Source of the DNA: Thioclava electrotropha
GTDB lineage: Bacteria > Pseudomonadota > Alphaproteobacteria > Rhodobacterales > Rhodobacteraceae
Direction of reading: 5' to 3'
Length of the DNA stretch: 64,000 nucleotides
NCBI RefSeq assembly: GCF_002085925.2
Contig: NZ_CP053562.1
Location: forward strand, 2,989,501 to 3,053,500
Part shown: piece by piece, positions 37,988-50,058 of the stretch
Layout: each line of letters opens with the position of its first letter
How positions within the stretch are numbered: position 1 is the stretch's first letter
Translations under genes and position numbers: made by a program
Notes under the pieces: model-generated
What the model was told of the DNA's origin: nothing
The model's input: only the letters and a program-made list of their open reading frames with translations
The model's database searches: none

Positions 37988-39292
37988 TCAGTAGTTCGAT
38001 TTCTTCTGAACGCAGGTTTCGGTCTCGGTGTTGTACATGCCGCAATCGAGACCCTGCCAATCCGACTTGAGCACCGCCGATTCCGGCAGGAAGTCGGTCC
38101 AGGCGTCGCCCGGCACGGGGTCGGTCTGCGAGATGATGTCGAACTGACCGTCTTCCATGATCTCGCCGATGAGGACCGGCTTGGTCAGGTGGTGGTTCGG
38201 CAGCATCTTCGCGGTGGAGCCGGTGAGGTTCGGGAATTCCTGCCCCGGCATCGCGGCGATGACTTCGTCGACATTGGTGGAGCCGACCTGCTCGACCGCC
38301 TGCACCCACATGTTGAAGCCGATATAGGTGGCTTCCATCGGGTCGTTGGTCACGCGGCTGTCGTCGCCGGTGAAGGCGTGCCACTGCTTGATGAAGGCCG
38401 CGTTCTCGGGCGTGTCGGCGCTCTCGAAGTAGTTCCACGCGGCCAGCTGACCGACAAGGTTCTTGAGATCCGCCTCACCCAGACCGGACAGTTCCTCTTC
38501 GCCGACCGAGAAGGCCACGACGGGGATGTCCTCGGCGGTGATGCCCGACGCCGCCAGCTCCTTGTAGAAGCCGATATTCGCGTCGCCGTTGATCGTCGAG
38601 ATCACGCCGACCTTCTTGCCGTCCGCGCCCAGCGCCTTCACGTCGGAGACGATCTTCGACCAGTCCGACTGACCGAAGGGGGTGTAGTTCACGAAGATAT
38701 CTTCCTTCGCGATGCCTTTGTCCTGCAGATAGGCTTCGAGAATGTTGTTCGTGGTGCGCGGGTAGACATAGTCGGTGCCCAGCAGCGCGAATTTCTCGAC
38801 GCCAAGCTCTTCGAGGAAGTAGTCGACCGCCGGGATCGCCTGCTGGTTCGGGGCCGCACCGGTGTAGAACACGTTGCGCGAGCTTTCCTCGCCCTCGTAT
38901 TGCACCGGGTAGAACAGCAGACCGTTGAGTTCCTCAAGAACCGGCAGAACCGATTTGCGCGACACCGAGGTCCAGCAACCGAAGATCACGTCGACCTTGT
39001 CCACGGTGATCAGCTCGCGCGCCTTTTCGGCAAACAGCGGCCAGTCGGAGGCCGGGTCGACCACGACCGCCTCGAGCATCTTGCCGTTGATACCGCCCTT
39101 CTTGTTCTGCTCTTCGACCAGCATCAGGACCGTGTCCTTCAGCGTGGTTTCCGAGATCGCCATCGTGCCCGACAGCGAGTGCAGAACGCCAACTTTGATC
39201 TTGTCGTCCTCCTGCGCGAAGGCAATGCCCCCGCTCATCGACATGGCCCCGGCCAGAGCCGCAGACATCATGAGTTTACGCCGATTGATCAT
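37988..39292 (-). CDS. urtA: urea-binding periplasmic protein UrtA
   Basis: 434 aa with a signal peptide starting MINRRKLMM that also looks Tat-compatible. Type I periplasmic binding fold: KVGVLHSLSGTMAISE, WTSVSRKSVLPVLEELNGLLFYPVQYEG, DYVYPRTTN and PNHHLTKPVLIGE are hallmark UrtA segments. First gene of the urt operon, following the ureG terminator. Nitrogen control is likely but no clear sigma-54 site was found. Confidence 0.93.
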   Translation of the reverse strand: MINRRKLMMSAALAGAMSMSGGIAFAQEDDKIKVGVLHSLSGTMAISETTLKDTVLMLVEEQNKKGGINGKMLEAVVVDPASDWPLFAEKARELITVDKVDVIFGCWTSVSRKSVLPVLEELNGLLFYPVQYEGEESSRNVFYTGAAPNQQAIPAVDYFLEELGVEKFALLGTDYVYPRTTNNILEAYLQDKGIAKEDIFVNYTPFGQSDWSKIVSDVKALGADGKKVGVISTINGDANIGFYKELAASGITAEDIPVVAFSVGEEELSGLGEADLKNLVGQLAAWNYFESADTPENAAFIKQWHAFTGDDSRVTNDPMEATYIGFNMWVQAVEQVGSTNVDEVIAAMPGQEFPNLTGSTAKMLPNHHLTKPVLIGEIMEDGQFDIISQTDPVPGDAWTDFLPESAVLKSDWQGLDCGMYNTETETCVQKKSNY

Positions 39293-39557
39293 TTCATTTC
39301 CCTCGTTAGCGTCGACCCTGCGCGGCCCTTGATGGGCTCATTCTGCAGGTGCCGAACCTCCACTATTGGTAACGGTCGAGGCCATCCCTCCGACCAAGGG
39401 CGCACAGCCGAGCGCCTCCGACATCCAATCCCTCGCGCTGCGATGCGGCAAAAAATTCCGGCACCACGCAGCAAAAAACCCGCCGAATGGGCGGGTCTGC
39501 CGAAGTTTTCGCACAAATTGTGAGTTTTCGCCCAATAAATGGGCAACTATTTCGTTA
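39293..39557. promoter_or_regulatory. urtA upstream region between ure and urt operons
   Basis: 265 bases holding the urtA promoter and the ure terminator. AT-richer stretches lie at 39450-39560. A GGCAC motif upstream of urtA does not have the GC spacing of a sigma-54 site. Confidence 0.45.
39473..39496 (-). terminator. Rho-independent terminator after ureG
   Basis: On the minus strand: ACCCGCC-CATTC-like loop-GGCGGGT followed by TTTTTT (plus-strand A-run 39473-39478). It ends the ure transcript about 60-80 bases past ureG and separates it from urtA. Confidence 0.85.
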
Positions 39558-40184
39558 TCAGGCTGGAATCGATTTCAGCGCCAAACCACCCTCGCGCTCG
39601 AGAAATGCGACGATCTCCTCGATGCCCGCACCTTGGCGCAGCCGCGCCATGACATAGGGTTTCGACCCACGCGCGGTTTGCGTATCCGCCTCCAGCTGCG
39701 CCAAATCGACGCCAACATGCGGCGCGAGGTCCACTTTGTTCACCACGAGAAGGTCGGACTTGGTCAGCCCCGGCCCCCGCTTGCGCGGGATGTCCTGCCC
39801 CGCCGCCGTGTCGATCACATAGATCGTCAGATCGGCCAGCTCGGGCGAGAAGGTCGCGGCCAGATTGTCGCCGCCGCTCTCGATCAGCACCAGTTCCAGA
39901 TCGGGGATTTGCGTCGTCAGGTCCGCAATGGCCGCAAGGTTGATCGACGCATCCTCGCGGATCGCCGTATGCGGGCACCCGCCCGTCTCGACGCCGCGGA
40001 TCCGTTCGCCCGGCAACACCTGCGCGCGCATCAGCGCCTCGGCATCCTCGCGCGTATAGATGTCGTTCGTCACCACCGCCATCGACACGCGCGACGCCAA
40101 GGCCCGCGCCAGCTGCTCGGTCAGCGTGGTCTTGCCCACGCCCACCGGTCCGCCGATTCCCACGCGCAAAGGTCCGTTGCCCAT
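39558..40184 (-). CDS. ureG: urease accessory GTPase UreG
   Basis: 208 aa SIMIBI GTPase. P-loop [12 protein letters not shown] (about residues 9-20), metal-binding CPH in [14 protein letters not shown], Mg/switch region [17 protein letters not shown] and base motif VVNKVDL. It delivers nickel to the urease active site with UreF/UreD. Confidence 0.95.
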   Translation of the reverse strand: MGNGPLRVGIGGPVGVGKTTLTEQLARALASRVSMAVVTNDIYTREDAEALMRAQVLPGERIRGVETGGCPHTAIREDASINLAAIADLTTQIPDLELVLIESGGDNLAATFSPELADLTIYVIDTAAGQDIPRKRGPGLTKSDLLVVNKVDLAPHVGVDLAQLEADTQTARGSKPYVMARLRQGAGIEEIVAFLEREGGLALKSIPA

Positions 40185-40193
40185 ATCCTCACC

Positions 40194-40831
40194 TCAAGTC
40201 TTGAAGAGACGCACATCGAGCGTCTCGTGTTTCATGGCCGAGACCTCGGCGCGAAAGGCGCTGAAGCTCAGGTCCGTCAGTTCCGCCTGCGCCGCGCGTG
40301 CCGCGATCTCGGCGATTTTTCCGTGCAGGTCGCTCAGGACCGTTTGTCCGGCGATTTGTCCCAAAGGAACAAGCCGAATCGCCGCAGAGACGAGGTTCGA
40401 CGCAAACGAATGCTGGAAAAGTGAAATAACCTGCGCGGCCGGCAGGTCCAGGTCGCGCGCCGCCTCGGCCAGTGCGACCGGCAAGATCCGCGGCGGCAGC
40501 TCGACGCCCCGCAACCCCACCTGCGCCAGCGTGAAGGCCGCCCCCTGCTCCGCCGTCTCGCGCAGCCGCTCGGCCGAACCCGCCATCGCGCGCCCCAACG
40601 CATCCAGCTCGTCGAGATCGCCACCGCGCAGCCCGCAGGCCAGCAGCACCGCATCCGACCAGCCCGCGCCATGCTCCAGCACATCCCCAGCCAAATGGCG
40701 AACCCCGCCGCACCCCCGATCTCACCCGCCGCCACCGCCTGCTCAAGCCCGTGAGAATAGGCGAACGCCCCGGTCGGAAAGGCCGGGGAGAGCCATTGCA
40801 TCAGCGAGAGGGACGCGGTCGGATCAGGCAT
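40194..40831 (-). pseudogene. ureF: urease accessory protein UreF, one-base frameshift
   Basis: N-terminal frame starts at ATG 40831 with [20 protein letters not shown], typical UreF. After IWLG the frame is lost at a run of four G (minus strand, plus positions 40685-40688); adding one G restores [20 protein letters not shown] and homology to the stop at 40194 (LVPLGQ, DLSFSAFRAEVSAMKHETL). As written, UreF is cut after about 49 residues. This would disable nickel insertion by the UreDFG complex unless corrected. A sequencing or assembly error in a homopolymer is a serious alternative. Confidence 0.82.
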
Positions 40832-41336
40832 GGTCGTGATGATGGTCGTGGCTGTGCGAATGGGAATGCCCATGGTGATGCGAATGCCCGTGCTCATGCC
40901 CCATCGTGCGCCCCATCCCGTAGGCGCCGCCCTCGGGCTGGAAGGTCTCGACCGCGGGCGCGACCTCCGCGCCCAACTGCTTCAGCATCGCTTCCAGCAC
41001 ATGATCGGCCCGGATCACCAGCCGCTCCGCCTCGATCTGGCACGGCGTGTGACGGTTGCCGATATGCCAGGCCAGCCGCGTCAGATCGCCCGTCACCACC
41101 AGCACCGGCTCCAGCGCCGGACGCACCTCGATGAACCGCCCGTCCTCCAGCACGAAGGCTTCGCCGCCCGTGAGGTTCGTCACCTCCGGCAGATCCACCA
41201 GAAACCCCGCGCCCGAGCCCGCAACCAGCCGTTTGCGGCGCAGGAAACGCCCCTCGTAATCCAGCGCCACATAATCGACCGCCGCCTGCCAGGCACCTTT
41301 CGGCGCGAATTTCTCGGCCTTGGGATAATCGCTCAT
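40824..41336 (-). CDS. ureE: urease accessory nickel chaperone UreE
   Basis: 170 aa from ATG 41336. N-terminal beta domain ([19 protein letters not shown]), central [12 protein letters not shown] with the conserved metal-binding His, then a C-terminal His-rich tail ([17 protein letters not shown]) that binds Ni. Overlaps ureF start by 8 bases. The tail is a nickel store. Confidence 0.94.
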   Translation of the reverse strand: MSDYPKAEKFAPKGAWQAAVDYVALDYEGRFLRRKRLVAGSGAGFLVDLPEVTNLTGGEAFVLEDGRFIEVRPALEPVLVVTGDLTRLAWHIGNRHTPCQIEAERLVIRADHVLEAMLKQLGAEVAPAVETFQPEGGAYGMGRTMGHEHGHSHHHGHSHSHSHDHHHDHA

Positions 41337-41406
41337 TCTCTCGGCTCCCCTTAACGCTTTCTCAAACCTCCGACCGCAGACTGCTCTGCAGCAAAGGAGT
41401 CTTTCA

Positions 41407-41757
41407 ATGTTCCACCATTGCTTCGAACCGCGCACTCCCGCGGACGAGCTGGCCCAGATCCGCGCGCAGATCGCACAACTCAAACGCCGCGAGGCAGAGC
41501 TGCGCGAGGCCTATCTTACCCAGCCAGACATGCCCTGTCTCGGCCGCTGGACGAAGGTGGAGATCGTCACCAGCCGCCGCCAGGTGCTGGAGCCGCGCCT
41601 GCTGCCGCCCGAAATCCGCTCCGACCCGGCCTTTCAGCGCGAGAAAGTGACCCGCACGCTGCAGACCCGACCGCATGATCCGACGCGGAACCGCCTGCCC
41701 GAACTCGTCCGGGACAGACCCGTCAACGTCGGGCTGCGCCTCGTATCCGGCGGCTGA
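41407..41757 (+). CDS. conserved small protein encoded against the urease operon
   Basis: 116 aa on the plus strand, between ureC and ureE, which are on the minus strand. ATG 41407 has AAGGAG 8-9 bases upstream. An N-terminal helix (about residues 10-40, EPRTPADELAQIRAQ, KRREAELREAY) is followed by a beta-like part with WTKVEIVTSRRQ and a DPAFQREKVTRTL motif. The helix-then-VEIV-then-DPAF pattern looks like a conserved family of unknown function. It ends 8 bases before the ureC stop, tail to tail. Confidence 0.6.
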   Translation: MFHHCFEPRTPADELAQIRAQIAQLKRREAELREAYLTQPDMPCLGRWTKVEIVTSRRQVLEPRLLPPEIRSDPAFQREKVTRTLQTRPHDPTRNRLPELVRDRPVNVGLRLVSGG

Positions 41758-41765
41758 CGCCATCC

Positions 41766-43471
<1,706 letters not shown>

Positions 43472-43472
<1 letters not shown>

Positions 43473-43777
43473 CAGAGCGCCCCCATAACTTTCTGATTGA
43501 ATCCATAGACTTCACGCGAGCCGCGATAAGGCACCAGCCGCACTTCGCGGCTCTGGCCCGGCTCGAACCGCACCGCCGTTCCGGCCGCGATGTCCAGACG
43601 GTAGCCGCGCGCGGCGTCCCGGTCGAACTCCAACCCCGGATTGGTCTCCGCGAAATGGTAATGCGAGCCGACCTGCACCGGGCGGTCGCCGGTATTGGCG
43701 ACCATCAGCGTGATCGCCTCGCAGCCCTCATTCAGCGTGATCTCGCCCGCCGCGGGCAGGATTTCTCCGGGGATCAT
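43472..43777 (-). CDS. ureB: urease subunit beta
   Basis: 101 aa from ATG 43777 (the open frame continues upstream into the adjacent gene). Motif [11 protein letters not shown] is the hallmark of UreB. Pairs with UreA and UreC in the (ABC)3 holoenzyme. Separated from the small upstream gene by 4 bases. Confidence 0.96.
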
Positions 43778-43781
43778 CGGC

Positions 43782-43961
43782 TCACTCCTTGTTGCGACGC
43801 AGCGCGCGCGCCAGTTCCGGCCCGACATAGGCGACCGCTGCGAGCGCAAGCAGCCCGATCAGCGGACCGTCGTGGAAGAACCATGTGCTCCCCGCGCTGT
43901 GGCCGGGATGGGCCAGCGCGGCAGTGGGCGCGAGGACGGCGAGAGCAGCTAGAAGTTTCAT
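43782..43961 (-). CDS. 59-aa membrane peptide with HPGH motif, HupE/UreJ-like N-terminus
   Basis: From ATG 43961 (an in-frame ATG lies at 43976). A signal peptide ends at AALA, followed at once by HPGH (about residues 19-22), the motif that follows the signal peptide in HupE/UreJ nickel permeases. Then comes one further helix ([21 protein letters not shown]) and a basic tail RRNKE. It is much shorter than HupE (about 190 aa). It sits between ureA and ureB. Confidence 0.6.
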   Translation of the reverse strand: MKLLAALAVLAPTAALAHPGHSAGSTWFFHDGPLIGLLALAAVAYVGPELARALRRNKE

Positions 43962-44020
43962 CGGACGGCCTTTCATTAGAAAAACTTATTTCGGGTCGGT
44001 CTGTATAAGCTGAACTTATC

Positions 44021-44323
44021 TCAGCGGATCGGATGGTGGACGGTGACGAGCTTCGTGCCGTCCGGGAAGGTCGCTTCAACCTGAATGGAATGGATCATCT
44101 CGGGGATGCCCTCCATGCATTGATCGGCCGAGATCACCCCTGCCCCCGCCTCCATCAGATCGGCGACAGAGCGCCCCTCACGGGCCCCCTCGACGACGAA
44201 ATCCGAAATGATTGCAATGGCTTCCGGGTGATTGAGCTTCACGCCGCGTTCCAGCCGATTGCGCGCGACCATCGCAGCAACGCTGATCAGCAGCTTGTCC
44301 TTTTCCCTCGGTGTCAGGTTCAT
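44021..44323 (-). CDS. ureA: urease subunit gamma
   Basis: 100 aa, normal length. [13 protein letters not shown] start, [22 protein letters not shown] and [24 protein letters not shown] are all UreA signatures. Second gene of the cluster, after ureD. Confidence 0.97.
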   Translation of the reverse strand: MNLTPREKDKLLISVAAMVARNRLERGVKLNHPEAIAIISDFVVEGAREGRSVADLMEAGAGVISADQCMEGIPEMIHSIQVEATFPDGTKLVTVHHPIR

Positions 44324-44332
44324 CGTATTCCC

Positions 44333-45157
44333 TCAGATCTGCCACACGCGCGGCGCCGCTTCACCGCGTCGCAACGCATTGAAAAGTCGTATAATTTGTC
44401 GCCGCATCGGCCAGCCGTCCCGCGCGAGAAGGCGAATGACGCATTTCCCGTCGAAGCCCGAAGCCGCGCCTTCGACGCCCGGCTCATCGAGCACCGCGCG
44501 CAGAGGCTCCACCGCGTCTTCCGCACCTTGCTGGCACAGGACGAGCGTCGCGAAAGCGCGCGCCTCGCCTAGAACCGCACTGCGCGCGCCCTTGGCCAAA
44601 ATGTTGGAATTCAGCAAGAAGGGTTCAAAAAACACAGGCTTTCCGGCGCGATCGATCCGGCGCATGTCGAAAAACTGCAAGTCCTGCACCCGCTCGCCCA
44701 TTGCGATCCGGCCCAGAACCACCGCCTCGAGCATCAGGCAGGACGCATCGGCGGCCAGCGAGATCGTCGTGTCGCGCGCAAGTTTCGAGCGATCGAACAG
44801 GATCGTCTCCTGCGGCAGCCAATCGAGATGGCACCCGGTCCCTACGTTGTGATGCACCTCGACCTGCGCCTGATCACCGTCGGCGCGATAGGCGCGCTCG
44901 GCGGCTTGGGTCGTCGCCACGAGCTTCGCGCCATTTTCCAGATCGGTCTTGTAGGAAAGCCGGTCCCCAGAGGCCAAGCCACCGGAAGTATTCAGAAAAA
45001 CCACTTCTGCCGCGCCCGGAACGCGCGGCAGAATGGCTTTCGCGGACCCGCTTTGATGGAGGCCGGTCAGCCGCGCACCGGAAAAGGCGGCCCGCGCCAC
45101 GCCGCGCGAACGCTGCATCTCGACTGCAGCCGTAGTCTGTATTTTCGCGTCGAACAT
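44333..45157 (-). CDS. ureD: urease accessory protein UreD
   Basis: 274 aa from ATG 45157, chosen by the GGAGGGA site 7-8 bases upstream; the open frame begins earlier but that part is not UreD-like. LPRVPGAAEVVFLNTSGGLASGD is the UreD signature region (read in pieces). UreD binds apo-urease and tunnels nickel with UreF/UreG. First gene of the ure operon. Confidence 0.93.
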   Translation of the reverse strand: MFDAKIQTTAAVEMQRSRGVARAAFSGARLTGLHQSGSAKAILPRVPGAAEVVFLNTSGGLASGDRLSYKTDLENGAKLVATTQAAERAYRADGDQAQVEVHHNVGTGCHLDWLPQETILFDRSKLARDTTISLAADASCLMLEAVVLGRIAMGERVQDLQFFDMRRIDRAGKPVFFEPFLLNSNILAKGARSAVLGEARAFATLVLCQQGAEDAVEPLRAVLDEPGVEGAASGFDGKCVIRLLARDGWPMRRQIIRLFNALRRGEAAPRVWQI

Positions 45158-45295
45158 GGGTCCCTCCCTCCCGATCCAAAACCGCACCAACGGAGCGGTC
45201 CATGCCTTGCTCGCGCAGATTTGGCTTTGACCAAGGCACAACGGCAGCTGCGCCCATTTCACGCGCAGTTTGCCCAATTTTTCAACTGTAATGAA

Positions 45296-45757
45296 TCAGC
45301 CGAAGGGGCCGGGGCGGCGTTCTTCGTTGAGCAGCACATTCGCCTCGACCTGCCCGACCCCGGGCAAGGTCATGATCCGACGCCGCAAAACCCGTTCGAA
45401 ATCGGGCAGATCGCGCGCAGTGACGCGCAGCCGGTAATCGAAGAGCCCGAGGACGTGCTGCACGAGCTGCACCTCCGGGATCGCGGTCACCGCGCGTTCG
45501 AAATCCTCAAGGCTGACGCGGCCTTTCGCGGCGAGCTTCACGCCCAGAAAGACCGTCACGCCGAAACCGAGCGCCTCGGGATCGACGATCACGCGGCGCC
45601 CCGCAATCACGCCCGCCTCCTGCATCCGACGGATTCGGCGCCATGTCGCGGGCTGAGAGAGCCCGAGCTTGCGCCCCAACGCGCCCGCGCTCTGCGTGGA
45701 ATCGCGGCTCAGCGCCCGCAGCAGCTGGCGGTCGAAATCGTCGAGATCGAGACTCAT
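45296..45757 (-). CDS. Lrp/AsnC-family regulator
   Basis: 153 aa. N-terminal HTH (DRQLLRALSRDSTQSAGALGRKLGLSQPATWRRIRRM in pieces), C-terminal RAM domain with VQHVLGLFDYRLRVTARD. Overlaps the second Lrp-type gene by 4 bases and is likely co-transcribed with it. It may sense amino acids; the targets are not evident. Both lie between ure genes and divergent ilvC. Confidence 0.88.
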   Translation of the reverse strand: MSLDLDDFDRQLLRALSRDSTQSAGALGRKLGLSQPATWRRIRRMQEAGVIAGRRVIVDPEALGFGVTVFLGVKLAAKGRVSLEDFERAVTAIPEVQLVQHVLGLFDYRLRVTARDLPDFERVLRRRIMTLPGVGQVEANVLLNEERRPGPFG

Positions 45758-46212
45758 ATCGGCAGCTCCGCACTGGATTTGATCGTCGAGATCAGCATCA
45801 GAGCATCGAGCTCGGCGATATGCGGCAGGGTCAGAATGCGGTTGCGGTAGATCTCCTGATAATGCGCCATGTCGCGGGCGATGACCTGCAGGCGCATATC
45901 CGTGGAGCCGAGGAAGCTTTGGATTTCAATGACTTCCGGAACCTCGCGCGCGGCGGCGGTGAACTCGTCGAAGGCGCGCGGATTGGTCTTATCCAAGGTA
46001 AAGCGCAGAGACACCTCGACCGCCCAGCCGAGCGCGTGCCAGTCGATCAGCGCCTCTTCCCCGCGGATCACCCCGCCTTCGCGCAACTTCTCGATCCGGC
46101 GCCAACAGGTCGCGGGCGTGACGCCCGCGCGCTCGGCCAGTTCGGCCGAGGGAAGACCCGGCTCCGCCATCATCTGACGCAATATCCGCCGGTCCGTATC
46201 GTCAATCTGCAT
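45754..46212 (-). CDS. Lrp/AsnC-family regulator
   Basis: 152 aa. HTH (DRRILRQMMAEPGLPSAELAERAG, ATCWRRIEKLREGG) and RAM domain (IQSFLGSTDMRLQVIARDMAHY). It is paired and translationally coupled with the neighbouring Lrp gene, so the two may form hetero-oligomers. It diverges from ilvC through 125 bp and is a candidate regulator of that gene. Confidence 0.88.
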   Translation of the reverse strand: MQIDDTDRRILRQMMAEPGLPSAELAERAGVTPATCWRRIEKLREGGVIRGEEALIDWHALGWAVEVSLRFTLDKTNPRAFDEFTAAAREVPEVIEIQSFLGSTDMRLQVIARDMAHYQEIYRNRILTLPHIAELDALMLISTIKSSAELPI

Positions 46213-46214
46213 GA

Positions 46215-47360
<1,146 letters not shown>

Positions 47361-47384
47361 TCTGCACGACAGCGACGAGATTGG

Positions 47385-47417
47385 ACCCCCGGCCTATGCG
47401 CCGGGGGTTCTTTTATA
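47385..47417 (+). terminator. Rho-independent terminator after ilvC
   Basis: Stem ACCCCCGGC/GCCGGGGGT with loop CTATGC, followed by TTCTTTTA. Lies 25 bases past the ilvC stop. Confidence 0.9.
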
Positions 47418-47424
47418 TGTGGGG

Positions 47425-48030
47425 TTACACCCAGTAGCTGGCGCCGTTGGCCATGTTCATCGTCACGCCCCAGGCGAGGTAGAAAAGCCACACGCCAGTC
47501 AGCAGCTGGAACACGCCGCCCGCTTTTTCCGCCGTCTCGCTATTGGTCCAGCGCGCGCCGAATTCGGCGAGGTAGATCAGCATCAGGCCGATGAAGAGGA
47601 TCGCGGCGGGGATGTCGCCATTGCCCCAGAACGAGATCGTGCCCATCGCGCTCAACCCGAACAGCGGGATCGCCATCCATGCCTCGGGACCGGGATCGGA
47701 ATGGGTGTAGCGACGCAGACCGATGACGAACCAGTGGATGCCGTAGAGCGAGAAGGCGACAGCCGCCATGTAGAGCGGCGCGGCATTGGCGAAGACCGGA
47801 AACCATGTCAGGCCGATCATCAGATAGATTCCGGTCAGAAGTTGGCCGAACCCGCCAAGGAAGATGCCCCAGAGGCCCAAGGTGCGCTCCTGCGCCAGCG
47901 GGTCGCCGGACCAGCTCGGGCCGTTCGCGACCGCTGCGCCGCCCTGGACGAAATAGTTGATCGAGAGCGATAGGAAGCCGATCGCGAGCGGCCAGAAATC
48001 TGATGTGGGAAAAATGGATGATTGGTCCAT
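47425..48030 (-). CDS. AmiS/UreI-family urea/amide channel
   Basis: 201 aa from ATG 48030. Six or seven membrane helices with the family patterns NYFVQGGAAVANGP and GGFGQLLTGIYLMIGLTW. AmiS/UreI proteins let urea or short amides cross the inner membrane. It ends against the ilvC terminator, separated from ure/urt by ilvC and the Lrp genes. This gives the cell a second, energy-independent urea route. Confidence 0.87.
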   Translation of the reverse strand: MDQSSIFPTSDFWPLAIGFLSLSINYFVQGGAAVANGPSWSGDPLAQERTLGLWGIFLGGFGQLLTGIYLMIGLTWFPVFANAAPLYMAAVAFSLYGIHWFVIGLRRYTHSDPGPEAWMAIPLFGLSAMGTISFWGNGDIPAAILFIGLMLIYLAEFGARWTNSETAEKAGGVFQLLTGVWLFYLAWGVTMNMANGASYWV

Positions 48031-48191
48031 GACGCACCTCCGGTAAATATCGCCCCTCCATTGCTCCAAAGCCGCGGAAAGCCTTGAAGTTCAGTCACGT
48101 TTTGGTCACTCCAGACGCTGACCGCGGCAGCGCGTCGCCTTGCGGGGCTACGGGTTTCTTGTCACAGTTCCGCGAATTGAAAGGGAAGCAG

Positions 48192-48584
48192 ATGGCCGAA
48201 CCCGACCACGAGGAACTCGAAGCGATCTTCGAGGAGCGCGCAAAATTTTTCACCCCGAGATGGTTCGGCGATCTCTTCGCCGGGCGGCTCGCGCCGGGAG
48301 ATACGTTCTGGGCCGGAAATTACGGGCCCGCGCTGGTGGTGGTGCCGTTGATCGTGATCCTGGCGCTGTTCACCGCGCTGATCTCGCCGGGCCATCTTGG
48401 CGCGTTCTTCGGAAGCTTCGCCGTGGCCGCCGGCGTTTACCGGATCGCGGTGCTGATCGGTCTGGTCCGCTCGGTATGGCGCGCGGAGGCGGGGCCGACA
48501 TTCTGGCGCTGGGTCGGCGTGCTCTGGACCGTATTCGAAGCGGTCGCCCTGATCTGGCTGGGGCTGGACCTCTTCGGCGGGTAA
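48192..48584 (+). CDS. small membrane protein, unknown
   Basis: 130 aa from ATG 48192, with acidic N-terminus (EPDHEELEAIFEERAKFF) and three predicted membrane helices (about 50-70, 78-96, 105-125). No motif recognised. It is divergent from the AmiS-type gene and followed by a long hairpin repeat. Confidence 0.6.
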   Translation: MAEPDHEELEAIFEERAKFFTPRWFGDLFAGRLAPGDTFWAGNYGPALVVVPLIVILALFTALISPGHLGAFFGSFAVAAGVYRIAVLIGLVRSVWRAEAGPTFWRWVGVLWTVFEAVALIWLGLDLFGG

Positions 48585-48590
48585 GAAAAA

Positions 48591-48713
48591 AGGGGGCGCG
48601 CGGCCCCCTCTACTTCGCTCTTTCAAAATATCCCGGGGACGGCCGTAGGCCGGGGGCAGAGCCCCCTCATTCTCAGGTGATTGTCGCCCTACGGCGACAG
48701 GGGCAGAGCCCCC
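48591..48713. repeat. dispersed hairpin / GGGATATTT repeat, copy 3 (composite)
   Basis: Left part: stem AGGGGGC/GCCCCCT (48591-48609), a possible terminator. Then, in reverse orientation to copy 1: AAATATCCCGGGG (about 48626-48638), GGCC-GTA-GGCC (48641-48651), GGGGGC-AGA-GCCCCC (48652-48667). A second, looser module with CGCC-CTA-CGGCG and GGGGC-AGA-GCCCC follows to 48713. It lies between convergent genes, ending one base before the glmM stop. Confidence 0.75.
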
Positions 48714-48714
48714 C

Positions 48715-50058
48715 TTACGCGGTTTCGGCCTCGACGGCGGCGACGATGCTGTCGACGGTCGCTTCCAGCAGACCCTCATCCTCGCATTCAGCCATCACGC
48801 GGATCAGCGGCTCGGTGCCGGATTTGCGGATCAGCAGACGGCCCTGACCGTTCAGACGGGTCTCCGCGTCCAATATCGCTTTTGCAACATTATCGGCGCT
48901 CAGAGGCTCCTGCCCCGCCTGATACCTTACATTTTTCAACATTTGCGGCACGGTCTCGAATTGCCGCACGAGGTCGGAGGCGCGCAGCCCGGTCTCGACC
49001 ATCGCGGCGAGGAACTGCAGCCCCGCCATCAGCCCGTCGCCGGTCGTGGCGTAATCGGTCATAACGATATGGCCCGATTGCTCGCCGCCCAGATTGAAGC
49101 CGCCTTCGCGCATCCGCTCGACCACGTAGCGGTCGCCGACCTTGGTGCGCTCGAGCCGCAGCCCCTCGGCCTCAAGAAAACGCTCCAGACCGAGGTTAGA
49201 CATCACGGTCGCCACCAGCGCGCCGCCGGACAGTTGACCGGACTCGGCCCAGCGTTTCGCAAACAGCGCCATGATCTGATCGCCATCGGCCACATGGCCG
49301 GTCTCGTCGATGATCATCACCCGGTCCGCGTCGCCGTCGAGCGAGATCCCGAGATCGGCGCCATGGGCCACCACGGCCTCGGCGCAGGTGCTGACATGGG
49401 TCGAGCCGCAGCCGTCGTTGATATTGCGCCCGTCGGGCGAGACGCCGACCGGGATCACTTCGCAGCCCAGCTCCCACAGAACCGCCGGCGCCGCCCGATA
49501 GGCCGCCCCATTGGCGCAATCGACGACCACTTTCAGGTCGGGCTTGCGCAGTTTCGGGAAGGTGGTCTTGGCATATTCGACATAGCGCCCCAGACCGTCG
49601 TCGATCCGCTTGGCGCGGCCAATATTCTCGGGGCGCGCGAGGCGGATATCGGTGTCGAGCATCGCCTCGATCTCGGTCTCGGCCTCGTCGCTGAGCTTGA
49701 ACCCGTCGGGACCGAAGAACTTGATCCCGTTATCCTTGGCCGGGTTGTGGCTGGCGGAGATCATGATCCCCATGTCCGCGCGCATCGAGCGGGTCAGGTA
49801 GCCCACGGCGGGCGTGGGCACCGGGCCGAGCAGCAGAACGTTCATCCCCGTCGAGGTCAGACCCGCCGTCAGCGCGTTCTCGAACATGTAGCCCGAGAGC
49901 CGCGTGTCCTTGCCGATCACCACGCGGTGGCCGCGCGAGTCGTCCTGCCGGAAATAGCGGCCCGCCGCAGCGCCCAGTTTCAGCGCCATCTCGGCGGTCA
50001 TGTTGCCGGAATTGGCCTCGCCGCGGACACCATCGGTGCCAAAAAGCTTCCTGCTCAT
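48715..50058 (-). CDS. glmM: phosphoglucosamine mutase
   Basis: 447 aa. Active phosphoserine Ser103 in [11 protein letters not shown], metal loop DGDADR near residue 246, and GEQSGHI. Interconverts GlcN-6-P and GlcN-1-P for peptidoglycan and LPS precursors. folP precedes it with a 4-base overlap, as in many proteobacteria. Confidence 0.96.
   Translation of the reverse strand: MSRKLFGTDGVRGEANSGNMTAEMALKLGAAAGRYFRQDDSRGHRVVIGKDTRLSGYMFENALTAGLTSTGMNVLLLGPVPTPAVGYLTRSMRADMGIMISASHNPAKDNGIKFFGPDGFKLSDEAETEIEAMLDTDIRLARPENIGRAKRIDDGLGRYVEYAKTTFPKLRKPDLKVVVDCANGAAYRAAPAVLWELGCEVIPVGVSPDGRNINDGCGSTHVSTCAEAVVAHGADLGISLDGDADRVMIIDETGHVADGDQIMALFAKRWAESGQLSGGALVATVMSNLGLERFLEAEGLRLERTKVGDRYVVERMREGGFNLGGEQSGHIVMTDYATTGDGLMAGLQFLAAMVETGLRASDLVRQFETVPQMLKNVRYQAGQEPLSADNVAKAILDAETRLNGQGRLLIRKSGTEPLIRVMAECEDEGLLEATVDSIVAAVEAETA

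Noticed and set aside
39293..39400. Possible sigma-54 promoter (GGCAC motif) upstream of urtA
   Set aside because: The GC of the -12 element is not at the required distance; only half of the consensus is present.
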